A stretch of 53,940 nucleotides of DNA from Microvirga sp. SRT01 (GCA_018139225.1 JAGSNX010000009.1:1-53940), one strand, 5' to 3'; numbered from the stretch's first letter, positions 7,841-15,876 are shown. Translations and numbers: made by a program. The notes: generated from the letters alone by a model not told the origin.

Positions 7841-8430
7841 GCCTCGACTGGACCGCGTTGTCTGACGGCGAACTGGCGACGCTCAGCATCGCCGGCCGTC
7901 AGGCGGCCTTCGCGGAAATCATGCGCCGTTACCGTCAGCCGGTTTTCCGGCTCGCGCGCGCCTGTGTCGGTGAGCCCGACGAGGCACTCGATCTGGTGCA
8001 GGAAACCTTCGTCGCCGCGCATCAGGCGTTGCCGCGCTACGACGCGCAGCGGGCGATGAAGGCATGGTTGTCGACGATCGCGATCAACAAATGCCGGGAT
8101 TGGGCGAGGAAGCGCGCCGTCCGCCGCTTTCTGTCCTTCGGCTTCGCGGCCGAGGATCAGGCCGACACCCTCCCCGACAACGCCGTGGCGATCGATGACA
8201 GCGCAGCCGATCGCCAGGAGCTTGATCGGGTGACGCGCGCTATCTCGACCTTGCCGGCCAATCTGAAGGAGCCGCTAGTGCTTCGAACGATCGAAGGGTT
8301 GAGCCAGGCCGAGACGGCCGAGGTGCTGGGCATCAGCCAGAAGGCGGTGGAAACCCGCCTCTACCGCGCGCGTGCGCGGCTCATGGAAAAGTTGAACGCC
8401 GGCCAAGGGATGGACGGGCGAGACGCGTAG
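7837..8430 (+). CDS. ECF RNA polymerase sigma factor (CnrH-like)
   Basis: A 197-residue ECF sigma factor with GTG start inside the preceding stop (GTGA). Region 2 covers about residues 22-95 (RYRQPVFRLARACVGEPDEALDLVQETF, here broken by family signature DLVQETF), and region 4 about residues 132-185, with the helix-turn-helix GLSQAETAEVLGISQKAVETR. It should direct RNA polymerase to metal-response promoters when released by the membrane anti-sigma. Its 43-bp gap to copA and the same direction suggest it is co-transcribed with, and activates, the copper genes. Confidence 0.93.
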   Translation: MSLDWTALSDGELATLSIAGRQAAFAEIMRRYRQPVFRLARACVGEPDEALDLVQETFVAAHQALPRYDAQRAMKAWLSTIAINKCRDWARKRAVRRFLSFGFAAEDQADTLPDNAVAIDDSAADRQELDRVTRAISTLPANLKEPLVLRTIEGLSQAETAEVLGISQKAVETRLYRARARLMEKLNAGQGMDGRDA

Positions 8431-8473
8431 AAGGGGTGAGGGCCGATCGCGGCCCGACCCTTGAGGAGCTTCG

Positions 8474-10444
8474 ATGTCGCGCGTTCTCGATCGCCGCCAA
8501 GTGCTGCGCGGTGCCACCATGGCGGGAGGCGGTCTTGCCCTGTCGGCGTATATGCCGGCGTGGGCGCAGCCGGTTTCTGCGGGTATCGCCAAGCCGTTGC
8601 CGACCGTCTCGGGCGAGGACATTACGCTCAAGGTCGCGCATCAGATGATGATGATCGACGGGCGGGAAAGCCACGCGATCGGTATCAACGGCACCGTGCC
8701 GGCGCCGCTGATCCGTCTGCGCGAAGGCCAGAACGTCCGCATCCATGTCGTCAACGACCTGGATGAGGAAACGTCGATCCACTGGCACGGGCTGCTGGTG
8801 CCGTTCCAGATGGACGGCGTTCCGGGCATCTCCTTCCCCGGCATCCCGGCGCGCTCGACCTTCACCTATGAATTTCCGATTATCCAGAGCGGCACCTACT
8901 GGTATCACAGCCATTCGGGGTTGCAGGAGCAGGAGGGGCATTACGGCCCGATCCTGATCGATCCAAAGAACCCGGACCCGGTGCAGTTCGATCGCGAGCA
9001 CGTCATCGTGCTGTCCGACCACAGCTTCCAGCATCCGCACTACCTGTTCGATCGGCTCAAGAAGGAGTCGGGCTATTTCAATCGCCAGCGTCAGACCCTG
9101 GCCGGGTTGCTCGCGGGCAAGGATCAGCCGCTGCAAGAGCGGCTGATGTGGGGCAAGATGCGGATGGACCCGGCCGACGTCGCCGACGTGACCGGATCGA
9201 CCTACAGTTATCTGGTCAACGGCCATGGCCCGCGCGACAACTGGACCGCGCTGTTCAAGCCCGGCGAGCGGGTGCGGCTCCGCTTCATCAACGCATCGTC
9301 CATGACCACCTTCAACGTCCGCATTCCGGGTTTGCCGATGACGGTCGTCGCGGCGGACGGCCTGAACGTGCGGCCGGTCCAGATCGACGAGTTTCAGTTC
9401 GGTCCCGCCGAAACCTATGACGCGATCGTCTCGCCTCCCGACATGCGCGCCTATACGCTGGTGGGCGAAAGCGTCGATCGTTCAGGCATGGCGCGTGCGA
9501 CGCTCGCGCCCCGCGAAGGCATGGCGGCCGAGGTTCCTCCCTTACGCAAGCGTCCGCTCGCGACCATGAAGGACATGGGTATGGGCGGCCACGACATGGG
9601 CACCATGGATCACGGCGCCATGCAAGGCATGGGGAACGGCGCGACAGGCGCGCAGGCCGGCTCGATGGCGGGCATGGACCACAGCGCGATGAACCATGGC
9701 GCCGGCTCGATGCAGGGCATGGACCATTCCCAGATGAACCGCGGCGCGGCCGGTGCCGCTGCCGGAGGGATGGCCGGAATGACGATGCCGCAGGGCCAAA
9801 GCGGCACGATGACCGGGATGGATCATGGCTCGGGCACGATGCCCGGCATGGCAGGCGATCAGTCGATGGCCGGCATGGACATGGGCAACATGAACATGCG
9901 TGACTTCTCCAAGGCGCCCGAGGTCAAGAAGGGGCCGGGTGTGCAGACCATCTCGGCGATGCCGGTCGACCGGACCGGAGACCCGGGACAGGGGCTGGAG
10001 AACGTCGGGCACCGCGTCCTCACCTATCGCGACCTGACGGCGCTCGATCGCAACCCCGATACGCGGGCACCAGAGCGCGAGATCAAGCTCCACCTCACCG
10101 GCAACATGGAGCGTTACATGTGGGGCTTCGACGGCGAAAAGCTGTCGGAGAACCCCGATCCGATCACGCTGCTGCATGGCGAGCGGGTGCGCGTCACCCT
10201 CATCAACGACACCATGATGGGCCACCCGATCCACATCCACGGTCACTTCTTCGAGCTGGTGACGGGGAAAGGCGCCTATGCGCCCCGAAAGCATACCGTG
10301 CTGGTCCAACCGGGCGGAACCGTCAGTTGGGACGTGACGGGAGAGGAAGGCGACTGGGCGTTCCACTGCCACATGCTCTACCACATGCACGCGGGCATGA
10401 TGCGCGTCGTCCAGGTCCGCAAGGCAGGGGAGGCCGCAGCATGA
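8474..10444 (+). CDS. copA: Copper resistance multicopper oxidase CopA/PcoA
   Basis: A 656-residue periplasmic multicopper oxidase with a Tat signal (DRRQVLRGATMAGGG). The four copper-binding motifs are intact: SIHWHG (about 102), YWYHSHSG (about 142), HPIHIHGHFF, and FHCHMLYHMHAGMM near the C-terminus. Between domains 2 and 3, residues about 364-480 form a long Met/His-rich segment of repeated MDHxxM and MxGM units that probably binds many Cu(I) ions. The family oxidises or sequesters periplasmic copper. GAGGAG precedes the ATG. The stop overlaps the copB start (ATGA), the classic copAB arrangement. Confidence 0.97.
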   Translation: MSRVLDRRQVLRGATMAGGGLALSAYMPAWAQPVSAGIAKPLPTVSGEDITLKVAHQMMMIDGRESHAIGINGTVPAPLIRLREGQNVRIHVVNDLDEETSIHWHGLLVPFQMDGVPGISFPGIPARSTFTYEFPIIQSGTYWYHSHSGLQEQEGHYGPILIDPKNPDPVQFDREHVIVLSDHSFQHPHYLFDRLKKESGYFNRQRQTLAGLLAGKDQPLQERLMWGKMRMDPADVADVTGSTYSYLVNGHGPRDNWTALFKPGERVRLRFINASSMTTFNVRIPGLPMTVVAADGLNVRPVQIDEFQFGPAETYDAIVSPPDMRAYTLVGESVDRSGMARATLAPREGMAAEVPPLRKRPLATMKDMGMGGHDMGTMDHGAMQGMGNGATGAQAGSMAGMDHSAMNHGAGSMQGMDHSQMNRGAAGAAAGGMAGMTMPQGQSGTMTGMDHGSGTMPGMAGDQSMAGMDMGNMNMRDFSKAPEVKKGPGVQTISAMPVDRTGDPGQGLENVGHRVLTYRDLTALDRNPDTRAPEREIKLHLTGNMERYMWGFDGEKLSENPDPITLLHGERVRVTLINDTMMGHPIHIHGHFFELVTGKGAYAPRKHTVLVQPGGTVSWDVTGEEGDWAFHCHMLYHMHAGMMRVVQVRKAGEAAA

Positions 10445-11652
10445 GCCGGTCGATCCTCCTTGCCGGTTTTGCATCGGCCGTCATCGCCGGACCTGCCTTC
10501 GGCCAGAGCATGGATCATTCCATGCATAACATGCCGGGCATGACCATGCCGGCTAAGCCTGCCGCCAAGGCCGCCCCAAAACCCACGCGGAAGGCGACCG
10601 CAAAGCCGGCGTCCAAGCGCAAGGCACCTGCCAGACAGGCGGCGTCCCGACGTGCGCAGGCCCAAGCTCCAGCGACCGATCCGCATGCCGGTCACGATAT
10701 GGGCGGGATGCAGGGGATGGACATGGGCGGCCAGCAATCCGCTCCTGCCGCGAACCCGCACGCGGGCCACGACATGTCCGCCATGTCCGGGATGGATGCC
10801 CCGGCAGGCACGCCGCAGGACCCGCACGCCGGGCACGACATGAGCGCGATGCCGGGCATGGCGATGGCTGGCGATCAGGGCGGCGCCAAGGTCGGGACCG
10901 ACCTGCCCCCCGGCAACAAGCCCGCTCCCGCGCCTTCCGACGATCATCTTGCTGATCGTTTCTGGGGAGCAAAGGCGATGGCTACCTCTCGCGAGGACGA
11001 TTTGCGTCGCGAGCATGGCGGGATGACCTACTATCAGGTGCTCTTCAATTTGGCCGAATACCAGGCTCGCAAGGGTAGCGATGGGTATCGTTGGGATGGC
11101 GAGGCGTGGGTCGGAGGCGACATTGATCGCCTGTGGCTGAAGTCGGAGGGCGAAGGTGGCTTCGGCAAGTCGCTCGACAGCGCTGAAGTCCAGGCGCTCT
11201 ACAGCCATGCGCTCGACCCCTATTGGAACCTCCAGGCGGGCGTCCGCTATGACATCAAGCCCAATCCCTCCCGGACCTATGCGACCGTGGGTATCGAGGG
11301 GCTGGCACCTTACTGGTTCGAGGTAGAAGGTGCGCTGTTCCTGTCGAACAAGGGCGAAGTGCTGGGTCGTGCCGAGGGCTATTACGACCAGCGCATCACC
11401 AACTATTTCACGCTTCAGCCTAGAGTCGAGGCCAACTTCTCCGCGCAGGATGTGCCGGAAACCGGCACCGGATCGGGGCTCACCGACCTGGAGGCGGGCT
11501 TGAGGCTTCGGTACGAGGGCCGCCGCGAGTTCGCGCCGTACATCGGCGTGTCGTGGGAACGGCAGTTCGGCGACACAGCGCGATACAGTCGGGCACGCGG
11601 CGGTGACACGGGCGGGTTCAGCTTCGTCGCGGGCGTGAGGACCTGGTTCTGA
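10441..11652 (+). CDS. copB: Outer-membrane copper resistance protein CopB/PcoB
   Basis: A 403-residue protein. The start chosen is the ATG overlapping the copA stop; a longer open frame upstream only shadows copA. A signal peptide ends near FGQ. The N-terminal third is a Lys/Ala/Pro-rich linker with three near-repeats of (D/N)PHAGHDM plus GM units (about residues 80-145), likely copper-binding. The C-terminal half is the CopB beta-barrel domain (DRFWGAKAMATSREDDLR to the final aromatic TWF). It acts in the outer membrane with CopA. Confidence 0.95.
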   Translation: MSRSILLAGFASAVIAGPAFGQSMDHSMHNMPGMTMPAKPAAKAAPKPTRKATAKPASKRKAPARQAASRRAQAQAPATDPHAGHDMGGMQGMDMGGQQSAPAANPHAGHDMSAMSGMDAPAGTPQDPHAGHDMSAMPGMAMAGDQGGAKVGTDLPPGNKPAPAPSDDHLADRFWGAKAMATSREDDLRREHGGMTYYQVLFNLAEYQARKGSDGYRWDGEAWVGGDIDRLWLKSEGEGGFGKSLDSAEVQALYSHALDPYWNLQAGVRYDIKPNPSRTYATVGIEGLAPYWFEVEGALFLSNKGEVLGRAEGYYDQRITNYFTLQPRVEANFSAQDVPETGTGSGLTDLEAGLRLRYEGRREFAPYIGVSWERQFGDTARYSRARGGDTGGFSFVAGVRTWF

Positions 11653-11723
11653 GCCCGCGGCTGCGCCTTCATATCGGGGCGAGCAAGGTCCATCGCTGGC
11701 TTGCTCTCCTGATCGGGGCGCAG

Positions 11724-12389
11724 GTGATCGTCTGGTTCACCAGCGGGCTCATTATGAGCCTCTTGCCGATCGACACGGTGCACGGCGATCACCGGATCGA
11801 TCGCAACGCCGAGCCTGCGCTGTCGTTCGATCAGACATTCGCGCCGGTTCCCGCCTTGCTCGCGACGGCCGGCGCGCCTGTCCGCCAGCTTCAGCACCGG
11901 ATGCTGCTCGGGCGACCCGTCGTCGAGGCGCAGCTTGCCGATGGCAAAATTCGGTTGCTGGACGCCCGGACCGCCGCGCCGCTCCCGCCGATCGACATGA
12001 GGGCCGCGGCGGCCATTGCCGGCAGGGCCTATCGGGGCGGAACCGCAGTTCCGACGATCGAATGGGTGGAGCGCGCGAGCACCGAATACCGGGGTGCCCT
12101 TCCCGCATGGCGGGCGTCGTTCGCCGATGACGATGCGACGCGCATCTACGTGGCGGCCGAAACCGGCCGGCTGACCTCCGTGCGCACCGGAACGTGGCGG
12201 CTCTACGACTTCTTCTGGGGCCTTCACATTATGGACTGGACCGAGCACGAACGGTTCAACACGCCTTGGCTTATGGCCTTCGCCGCAGGCGGCCTCGTGT
12301 TCGGCGTCGCGGGCGCGATCCTGCTTTTCATGCGCTGGCCCCGGCGCCGTCGAAGAAAAGCGCAAGGGACAGGCCGAACCGCCGCGTAG
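11724..12389 (+). CDS. PepSY-domain membrane protein downstream of copB
   Basis: The frame gives 221 residues from a GTG at 11724. A periplasmic PepSY-like domain lies between an N-terminal helix and a C-terminal helix (WLMAFAAGGLVFGVAGAILLF), followed by a basic tail (MRWPRRRRRK). Codons upstream of the GTG, back to the copB stop, read as a sensible continuation (SPRLRLHIGASKVHRWLALL) that would complete the first membrane helix. The true start may therefore be a CTG at 11649 overlapping the copB stop (CTGA). Function in copper handling is unknown; it sits in the cop operon. Confidence 0.75.
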   Translation: MIVWFTSGLIMSLLPIDTVHGDHRIDRNAEPALSFDQTFAPVPALLATAGAPVRQLQHRMLLGRPVVEAQLADGKIRLLDARTAAPLPPIDMRAAAAIAGRAYRGGTAVPTIEWVERASTEYRGALPAWRASFADDDATRIYVAAETGRLTSVRTGTWRLYDFFWGLHIMDWTEHERFNTPWLMAFAAGGLVFGVAGAILLFMRWPRRRRRKAQGTGRTAA

Positions 12390-12421
12390 TCTCTTGTGGG
12401 GGCGCCAGAGGAGAACGGGCG

Positions 12422-13024
12422 ATGGACCACGACCAGCACCGATCCGGCCCACGTGGCGGAATGGGCATGAGCTACGGGCGCTTCGCCGCCATGATCGTGA
12501 CATCGACCGTCGTAATGTTCGGGTTGATGTACCTCAACACCTATGCCCTGAGCCACGTCGAATATAGCCAGACCCGGACATGGATGGCGATCGTCATGGG
12601 CGCCGTGATGGCGATCATCATGCTCGGTTTCATGTGGGGCATGTACCCGAGCCGCCGCGCCAATCTCGGCATCGTGGCAGGCGCTGTCATCGTGTTCGCC
12701 GGCGCGCTGTGGCTTGTCCGCAGCCAGGAGACTGTCGGGGACGTTGCTTACATGAAGGCGATGATCCCGCACCACTCGATTGCGATCATGACGAGCGAGC
12801 GGGCGCATATCAAAGACCCGGAAGTGCGTAAGCTCGCCGATGGCATCATCGACGCCCAAGTTCGCGAAATTACGCAGATGAAGCAGATGATCGCCCGACT
12901 GGAAGCGAACCCCACGCCCCCGAACGCGCCGGACTTGCCTTCCTATCGTGACCGGCAGGTGCCGCCTCCGCCCCCCGAGACGGATCAGAGCACCGGCATC
13001 AACACCTTGCAGCCGATCCGATAG
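12422..13024 (+). CDS. DUF305-family membrane protein
   Basis: A 200-residue protein from the ATG at 12422 with AGGAG upstream. A His-rich start (MDHDQHRSGPRGG) precedes three hydrophobic helices (about residues 20-105) and a C-terminal DUF305 domain with the paired-His motif MKAMIPHHSIAIMTSERA and a long amphipathic helix. DUF305 proteins are common in copper and silver resistance regions, but their biochemistry is poorly known. It follows the PepSY gene by 32 bp in the same direction. Confidence 0.88.
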   Translation: MDHDQHRSGPRGGMGMSYGRFAAMIVTSTVVMFGLMYLNTYALSHVEYSQTRTWMAIVMGAVMAIIMLGFMWGMYPSRRANLGIVAGAVIVFAGALWLVRSQETVGDVAYMKAMIPHHSIAIMTSERAHIKDPEVRKLADGIIDAQVREITQMKQMIARLEANPTPPNAPDLPSYRDRQVPPPPPETDQSTGINTLQPIR

Positions 13025-13100
13025 ATCGGCCGTGGTTGAGGGGTGGCGTGCTGGCGCACGTACCTATTCGCATGGGCGGGGTGACGAGGAGAAATCAGAC

Positions 13101-13481
13101 ATGAAGACGATCGCGATCATGACCGCCGCACTGCTCGCCGCTACCCCGGCATTGGCGCAGCAGGCCGGGCACCAGGGGATGAGCCATCAGGGGATGGATC
13201 ATTCGGGCATGATGCAGCCGAGCGCGGCCAACCCCTACGGCCCCGACATGATGAAGATGCATGAGCGGATGATGGCGGCGAAGGGCGCCGATGCCGGTGA
13301 GACGTGGATTCGTCAGATGATCGAGCATCATCGCGGCGCGGTCACGATGTCGCAGACGGCGCTCCGCAGCACCCGGAATGCGGAAATCCGTCGTGAGGCG
13401 CAGAAGACGATCGACAGCCAAAATCGCGAGATCGCGACGTTGAACGCCATGCTGCGCAAAATGGGCAAGAACCCACAGTAG
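13101..13481 (+). CDS. Periplasmic DUF305 protein
   Basis: A 126-residue secreted protein; signal peptide ends near ALAQ. The mature N-terminus is Met/His/Gln-rich (GHQGMSHQGMDHSGMM), and the DUF305 core has WIRQMIEHHRGAVTMSQ with the conserved HH pair and a final helix of QNREIATLNAML type. The ATG at 13101 has AGGAG at normal spacing. It lies in the same direction as the membrane DUF305 gene 76 bp upstream and is probably a periplasmic copper-binding partner. Confidence 0.9.
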   Translation: MKTIAIMTAALLAATPALAQQAGHQGMSHQGMDHSGMMQPSAANPYGPDMMKMHERMMAAKGADAGETWIRQMIEHHRGAVTMSQTALRSTRNAEIRREAQKTIDSQNREIATLNAMLRKMGKNPQ

Positions 13482-13530
13482 CCGACCCGCCCTCGCCTTT
13501 GGGCGACACAGGGCAGCTATCGAGGAGCCG

Positions 13531-13980
13531 ATGATGAACCGACCTTTTCGAGCCGCGATTGCCGCCTTGTTGATGGGGCTTCCCGCGACCGCGATGGCCG
13601 CAGCCGACATCGCCATGCACCGCGATCCGGGGTGTGGTTGCTGCGAGAAGTGGGCCGAGCAGGTCCGCCAGCAATTCGGCCGCAAGGTGCGGATCATTGA
13701 CGATGCCGATCGCGGCGCTTTGCAGCGTCGCGTCGGCGTCCCGGCGGATTAGGCTTCCTGTCATACCGCCATCGTCGACGGCATGGCCTTCGAGGGCCAT
13801 GTTCCGATCGCCGACATGAAGCGCGTTCTGGCGCAGCGCCCCAGAGGCGTGAGTGGGTTGGCAGTCGGCGGGATGCCGCTCGGATCGCCCGGCATGGAGG
13901 TGGCGGGTATGAAGTCCCAGCCATTCTCCGTCATCGCGTTCGGCCCTGGCGGTCGCCGCATCTATGCCCGGCACGGCTAG
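13531..13980 (+). pseudogene. DUF411 metal-binding protein interrupted by an amber codon
   Basis: The frame encodes a full DUF411 protein of about 149 residues with signal peptide and the metal motif HRDPGCGCCEKW. It is cut by an in-frame TAG at 13750-13752, after GVPAD. Reading through gives ASCHTAIVDGMAFEGHVPIA and the rest of the conserved domain, ending IYARHG at 13980. Family members usually have a leucine at this point, so one base change from TTG explains the stop. As sequenced, a 73-residue fragment with the CGCC site would be made. Amber suppression or a base-call error are alternatives. Confidence 0.85.
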
Positions 13981-13983
13981 GTA

Positions 13984-14015
13984 GCGGGCGGGAGCGGTGA
14001 ACCGCTCCCGCCCGC
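13984..14015. terminator. Strong hairpin between convergent genes
   Basis: Perfect 15-bp arms (GCGGGCGGGAGCGGT and its complement) with a 2-base loop fill the gap between the DUF411 pseudogene and the convergent Cys-rich gene. It is likely a bidirectional terminator and occupies the same place relative to the Cys-rich gene as the hairpin at 179-204. Confidence 0.7.
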
Positions 14016-14017
14016 CA

Positions 14018-14593
14018 TCAGATTAGTGCTTCATGCCCGACATGTCGTGGCCGGCGTGATCGCCGCCCTTCTTCATGTCCGCGCAGCAATCCTTCTTGCA
14101 GCAGTCGCTGCCGTCCTTGCAGCAGGTCTTGTCCGCGCCGCAGCAGCCGGCATCGGCCGCGAATGCAACGCCGGGAATCGCCAGCGCCAGGGCAGCGCCG
14201 ATCAATTTGAACTTGGTCATCAGTAACTCCGTCGATTGAATGTGTGTGGTTCGGATCGTCACACAGCTCGCGGAGGGGGGTCGCAGGCGGAACGGGCATT
14301 CCCATCAGTCCCGCGACGGGTAGCGGTTTGATCGCTATGCGAACCGGGGCGGTAGGCCCGGCCTGTGCCAAGGCTTCCCCCCGAACCGCTAGGCAGGGCG
14401 TCGAGCAGGCCGCTTGTTGCGGGGCCTTCGTGGGTTTGTGACTTCCCTCGCAACCGGCCATCTCGGATGCGACTGGCGCGGCGTTCGCCACGGCCTCGCA
14501 GATCGGGCCGAGGCGCAGGACGAGCATCACCGCCAGCATAGTCAGCACCGCCAGGCGAAGCGGGCGGGCAAGGCGGTTCAGTCGACGATCCAC
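14018..14593 (-). CDS. Partner protein, copy 2, frame-extended into the Cys-rich gene
   Basis: GTG start at 14593. Residues 1-110 resemble the gene at 439-783: a hydrophobic helix, RLGPICEAVANAAP, a Cys, KPTKAP, CSTPC, RGEALAQ and a Pro-rich end. In copy 1 the frame stops at once after TPPPQIV. Here one C is missing in the poly-C run near 14275-14280, so the frame reads TPLRELCDDP and continues through the whole Cys-rich gene in another frame to 14018 (191 residues). The ancestral end would be the TGA at 14259-14261. Either a real one-base deletion or a homopolymer error explains this. Confidence 0.5.
   Translation of the reverse strand: MDRRLNRLARPLRLAVLTMLAVMLVLRLGPICEAVANAAPVASEMAGCEGSHKPTKAPQQAACSTPCLAVRGEALAQAGPTAPVRIAIKPLPVAGLMGMPVPPATPLRELCDDPNHTHSIDGVTDDQVQIDRRCPGAGDSRRCIRGRCRLLRRGQDLLQGRQRLLQEGLLRGHEEGRRSRRPRHVGHEALI
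14023..14220 (-). CDS. Cys-pair-rich small secreted protein, copy 2
   Basis: A 65-residue protein. The ATG at 14220 has GGAG 6 bases upstream; a longer frame to 14262 adds a non-signal-like leader. The signal peptide (MTKFKLIGAALALAIPGVAFA) and tail (KKGGDHAGHDMSGMKH) match copy 1 at 213-395. The mature part has four CC pairs spaced 5, 5 and 3 residues (CCGADKTCC, KDGSDCCKKDCC). It is probably a periplasmic thiol-rich copper binder and the last gene of a leftward operon with the glutaredoxin-MauE fusion and the partner protein, controlled by the CueR-like regulator at 15452. Confidence 0.82.
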   Translation of the reverse strand: MTKFKLIGAALALAIPGVAFAADAGCCGADKTCCKDGSDCCKKDCCADMKKGGDHAGHDMSGMKH

Positions 14594-14623
14594 AGGCTTA
14601 TCGATCCCGATCGACGATCGATG

Positions 14624-15391
14624 TCAATGAGCCATCGAGAGCGCTGCCGGCGCGGCGATCATCCAGATCGCCATCGCGACCATCATCACATTCTCGGTCA
14701 GCGACAGGAAGCCGAGCGGCACGTTGCTGTCTCCGCCGACGCAGGCGCACTTCAGCTCGCGCTTGTCGACATAGACGGCCTTGATGACCGACACCGCGCC
14801 GATCGTCCCGATGACGAGCGCGACCGGCACCGAGAGCCAAGTCAGCGCGCCCGCTGCCATCAGCACGCCCGCAAGACCTTCCGCGTAGGGGTAGATGTAG
14901 GAATAGGGCACCCAGCGCTTGGCGAGCAGGTCATAGTTGAGGAACATGCTCGAAAAGCTCTCGACGTTCTGGAGCTTGAGCATCGCGAGCACGCACATCG
15001 AGAAGGCGATGAACCACTCTCCCGCACGCACCGTGACGGGCGTGCCAAACACGGCGTAGCTGGCGGCAAGGGCCATCAGCGCCGTCATGGCGAACACCGC
15101 GATCACCGGGCGGTAGGTGACGGCCTTGGGATCGCGCACCGTCTTTCCGAAGAACCGGCGCAGATCGTCATAGCCCCCTACCCGCTCGCTCCCGATGAAG
15201 GTTTGCGGCGTCGTCTTGACCCCGTGCTTTGCCTTGAACGCGTCGGTTTCCTCCCGCGTGCGCAGCCAGTGGTCCTCGACCTCATAGCCTTGTCGCCGAA
15301 GCAGATCCTTCGCTTTCAGGCCGTAAGGGCAGGTGTGCTCCGGCATCACCATCCGATAGATCGTCGCTCTCTTAGGGGCCGCGTTTGCCAT
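14624..15391 (-). CDS. Glutaredoxin-MauE/DoxX-like fusion membrane protein
   Basis: A 255-residue fusion. Residues 1-85 are a glutaredoxin with active site CPYG (Cys21) and the GSH-site features TTPQTFI and GGYDDL. Residues about 95-255 form a MauE/DoxX-like membrane domain with four to five helices and the late CACVGG pair near the last helix. MauE-type proteins feed electrons for disulfide chemistry in the periplasm. The fusion therefore suggests a relay from cytosolic glutathione to extracytoplasmic thiols, such as the CC-rich protein encoded downstream. It diverges from the CueR-like regulator and leads an operon with the partner and the Cys-rich gene. Substrate unknown. Confidence 0.85.
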   Translation of the reverse strand: MANAAPKRATIYRMVMPEHTCPYGLKAKDLLRRQGYEVEDHWLRTREETDAFKAKHGVKTTPQTFIGSERVGGYDDLRRFFGKTVRDPKAVTYRPVIAVFAMTALMALAASYAVFGTPVTVRAGEWFIAFSMCVLAMLKLQNVESFSSMFLNYDLLAKRWVPYSYIYPYAEGLAGVLMAAGALTWLSVPVALVIGTIGAVSVIKAVYVDKRELKCACVGGDSNVPLGFLSLTENVMMVAMAIWMIAAPAALSMAH

Positions 15392-15418
15392 CGTCTTCTC
15401 CGTGTACTCGCGACCCCT

Positions 15419-15449
15419 ATATGGGGTCTGTAGTATAGTACGGAGTCAA
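15419..15449 (-). promoter_or_regulatory. MerR-type promoter with 19-bp spacer
   Basis: Read on the minus strand: -35 TTGACT (15449-15444), a 19-bp spacer and -10 CCATAT (15424-15419). The spacer holds an imperfect dyad CTCCGTA-N6-TACAGAC, the expected MerR/CueR operator layout. It should drive the glutaredoxin-MauE operon and lies directly before the divergent regulator start. Confidence 0.7.
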
Positions 15450-15451
15450 GC

Positions 15452-15856
15452 ATGGTATCCCTCACGATCGCCGGTTTTGCGCGCGAGGGGGGCGTCGGTG
15501 TCGAGACGGTCCGCTACTATCAACGCCGAGGACTTCTCGACACGCCGGATCGGCCCGAGGGCTCCGGGTCAGCCGGCGGGTTTCGCCGCTACGGTGCGCA
15601 CGATGTGCGTCGTCTGCGTTTCATCAGATCGGCTCAGGCAGCGGGCTTCACGCTGGAGCAGATCGGCGAGCTGGTAGCGCTCGACGCGACCGATGATCGA
15701 GCTCGCGCCCGTGAGCTTGCCAGTGCGCGGATCGCGGCTTTGGATGCCCAGATCGAGGAACTTAGCCGTGTTCGTGCATCGCTTCAGCGCTTGGCGCAGG
15801 AGTGCGGCACTGGATCGGAAGGCCCCTGCCCTATCCTAACAGCGTTCGACTTTTGA
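15452..15856 (+). CDS. CueR-like MerR-family regulator
   Basis: A 134-residue MerR regulator: N-terminal winged HTH (GVETVRYYQRRGLLD, GGFRRYG), a long dimerisation helix and a C-terminal metal loop. Cys118 and Cys126 enclose seven residues and are followed by PIL, as in the Cu(I) sensor CueR (C-x7-CPII). The dimer-helix Cys of MerR is absent, which also fits CueR-type sensors of monovalent metal ions. GGAG precedes the ATG. It diverges from the glutaredoxin-MauE operon across 60 bp holding a MerR-type promoter. Copper sensing is inferred from the loop and the island. Its end lies 20 bp from palindrome B. Confidence 0.88.
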   Translation: MVSLTIAGFAREGGVGVETVRYYQRRGLLDTPDRPEGSGSAGGFRRYGAHDVRRLRFIRSAQAAGFTLEQIGELVALDATDDRARARELASARIAALDAQIEELSRVRASLQRLAQECGTGSEGPCPILTAFDF

Positions 15857-15876
15857 TATCGCATGGATAGCACGAA

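Noticed and set aside
12194..12421. N-terminal extension of the membrane DUF305 gene
   Set aside because: It overlaps the PepSY gene in another frame and is Arg-rich; the ATG at 12422 has a good ribosome-binding site and a sensible N-terminus.
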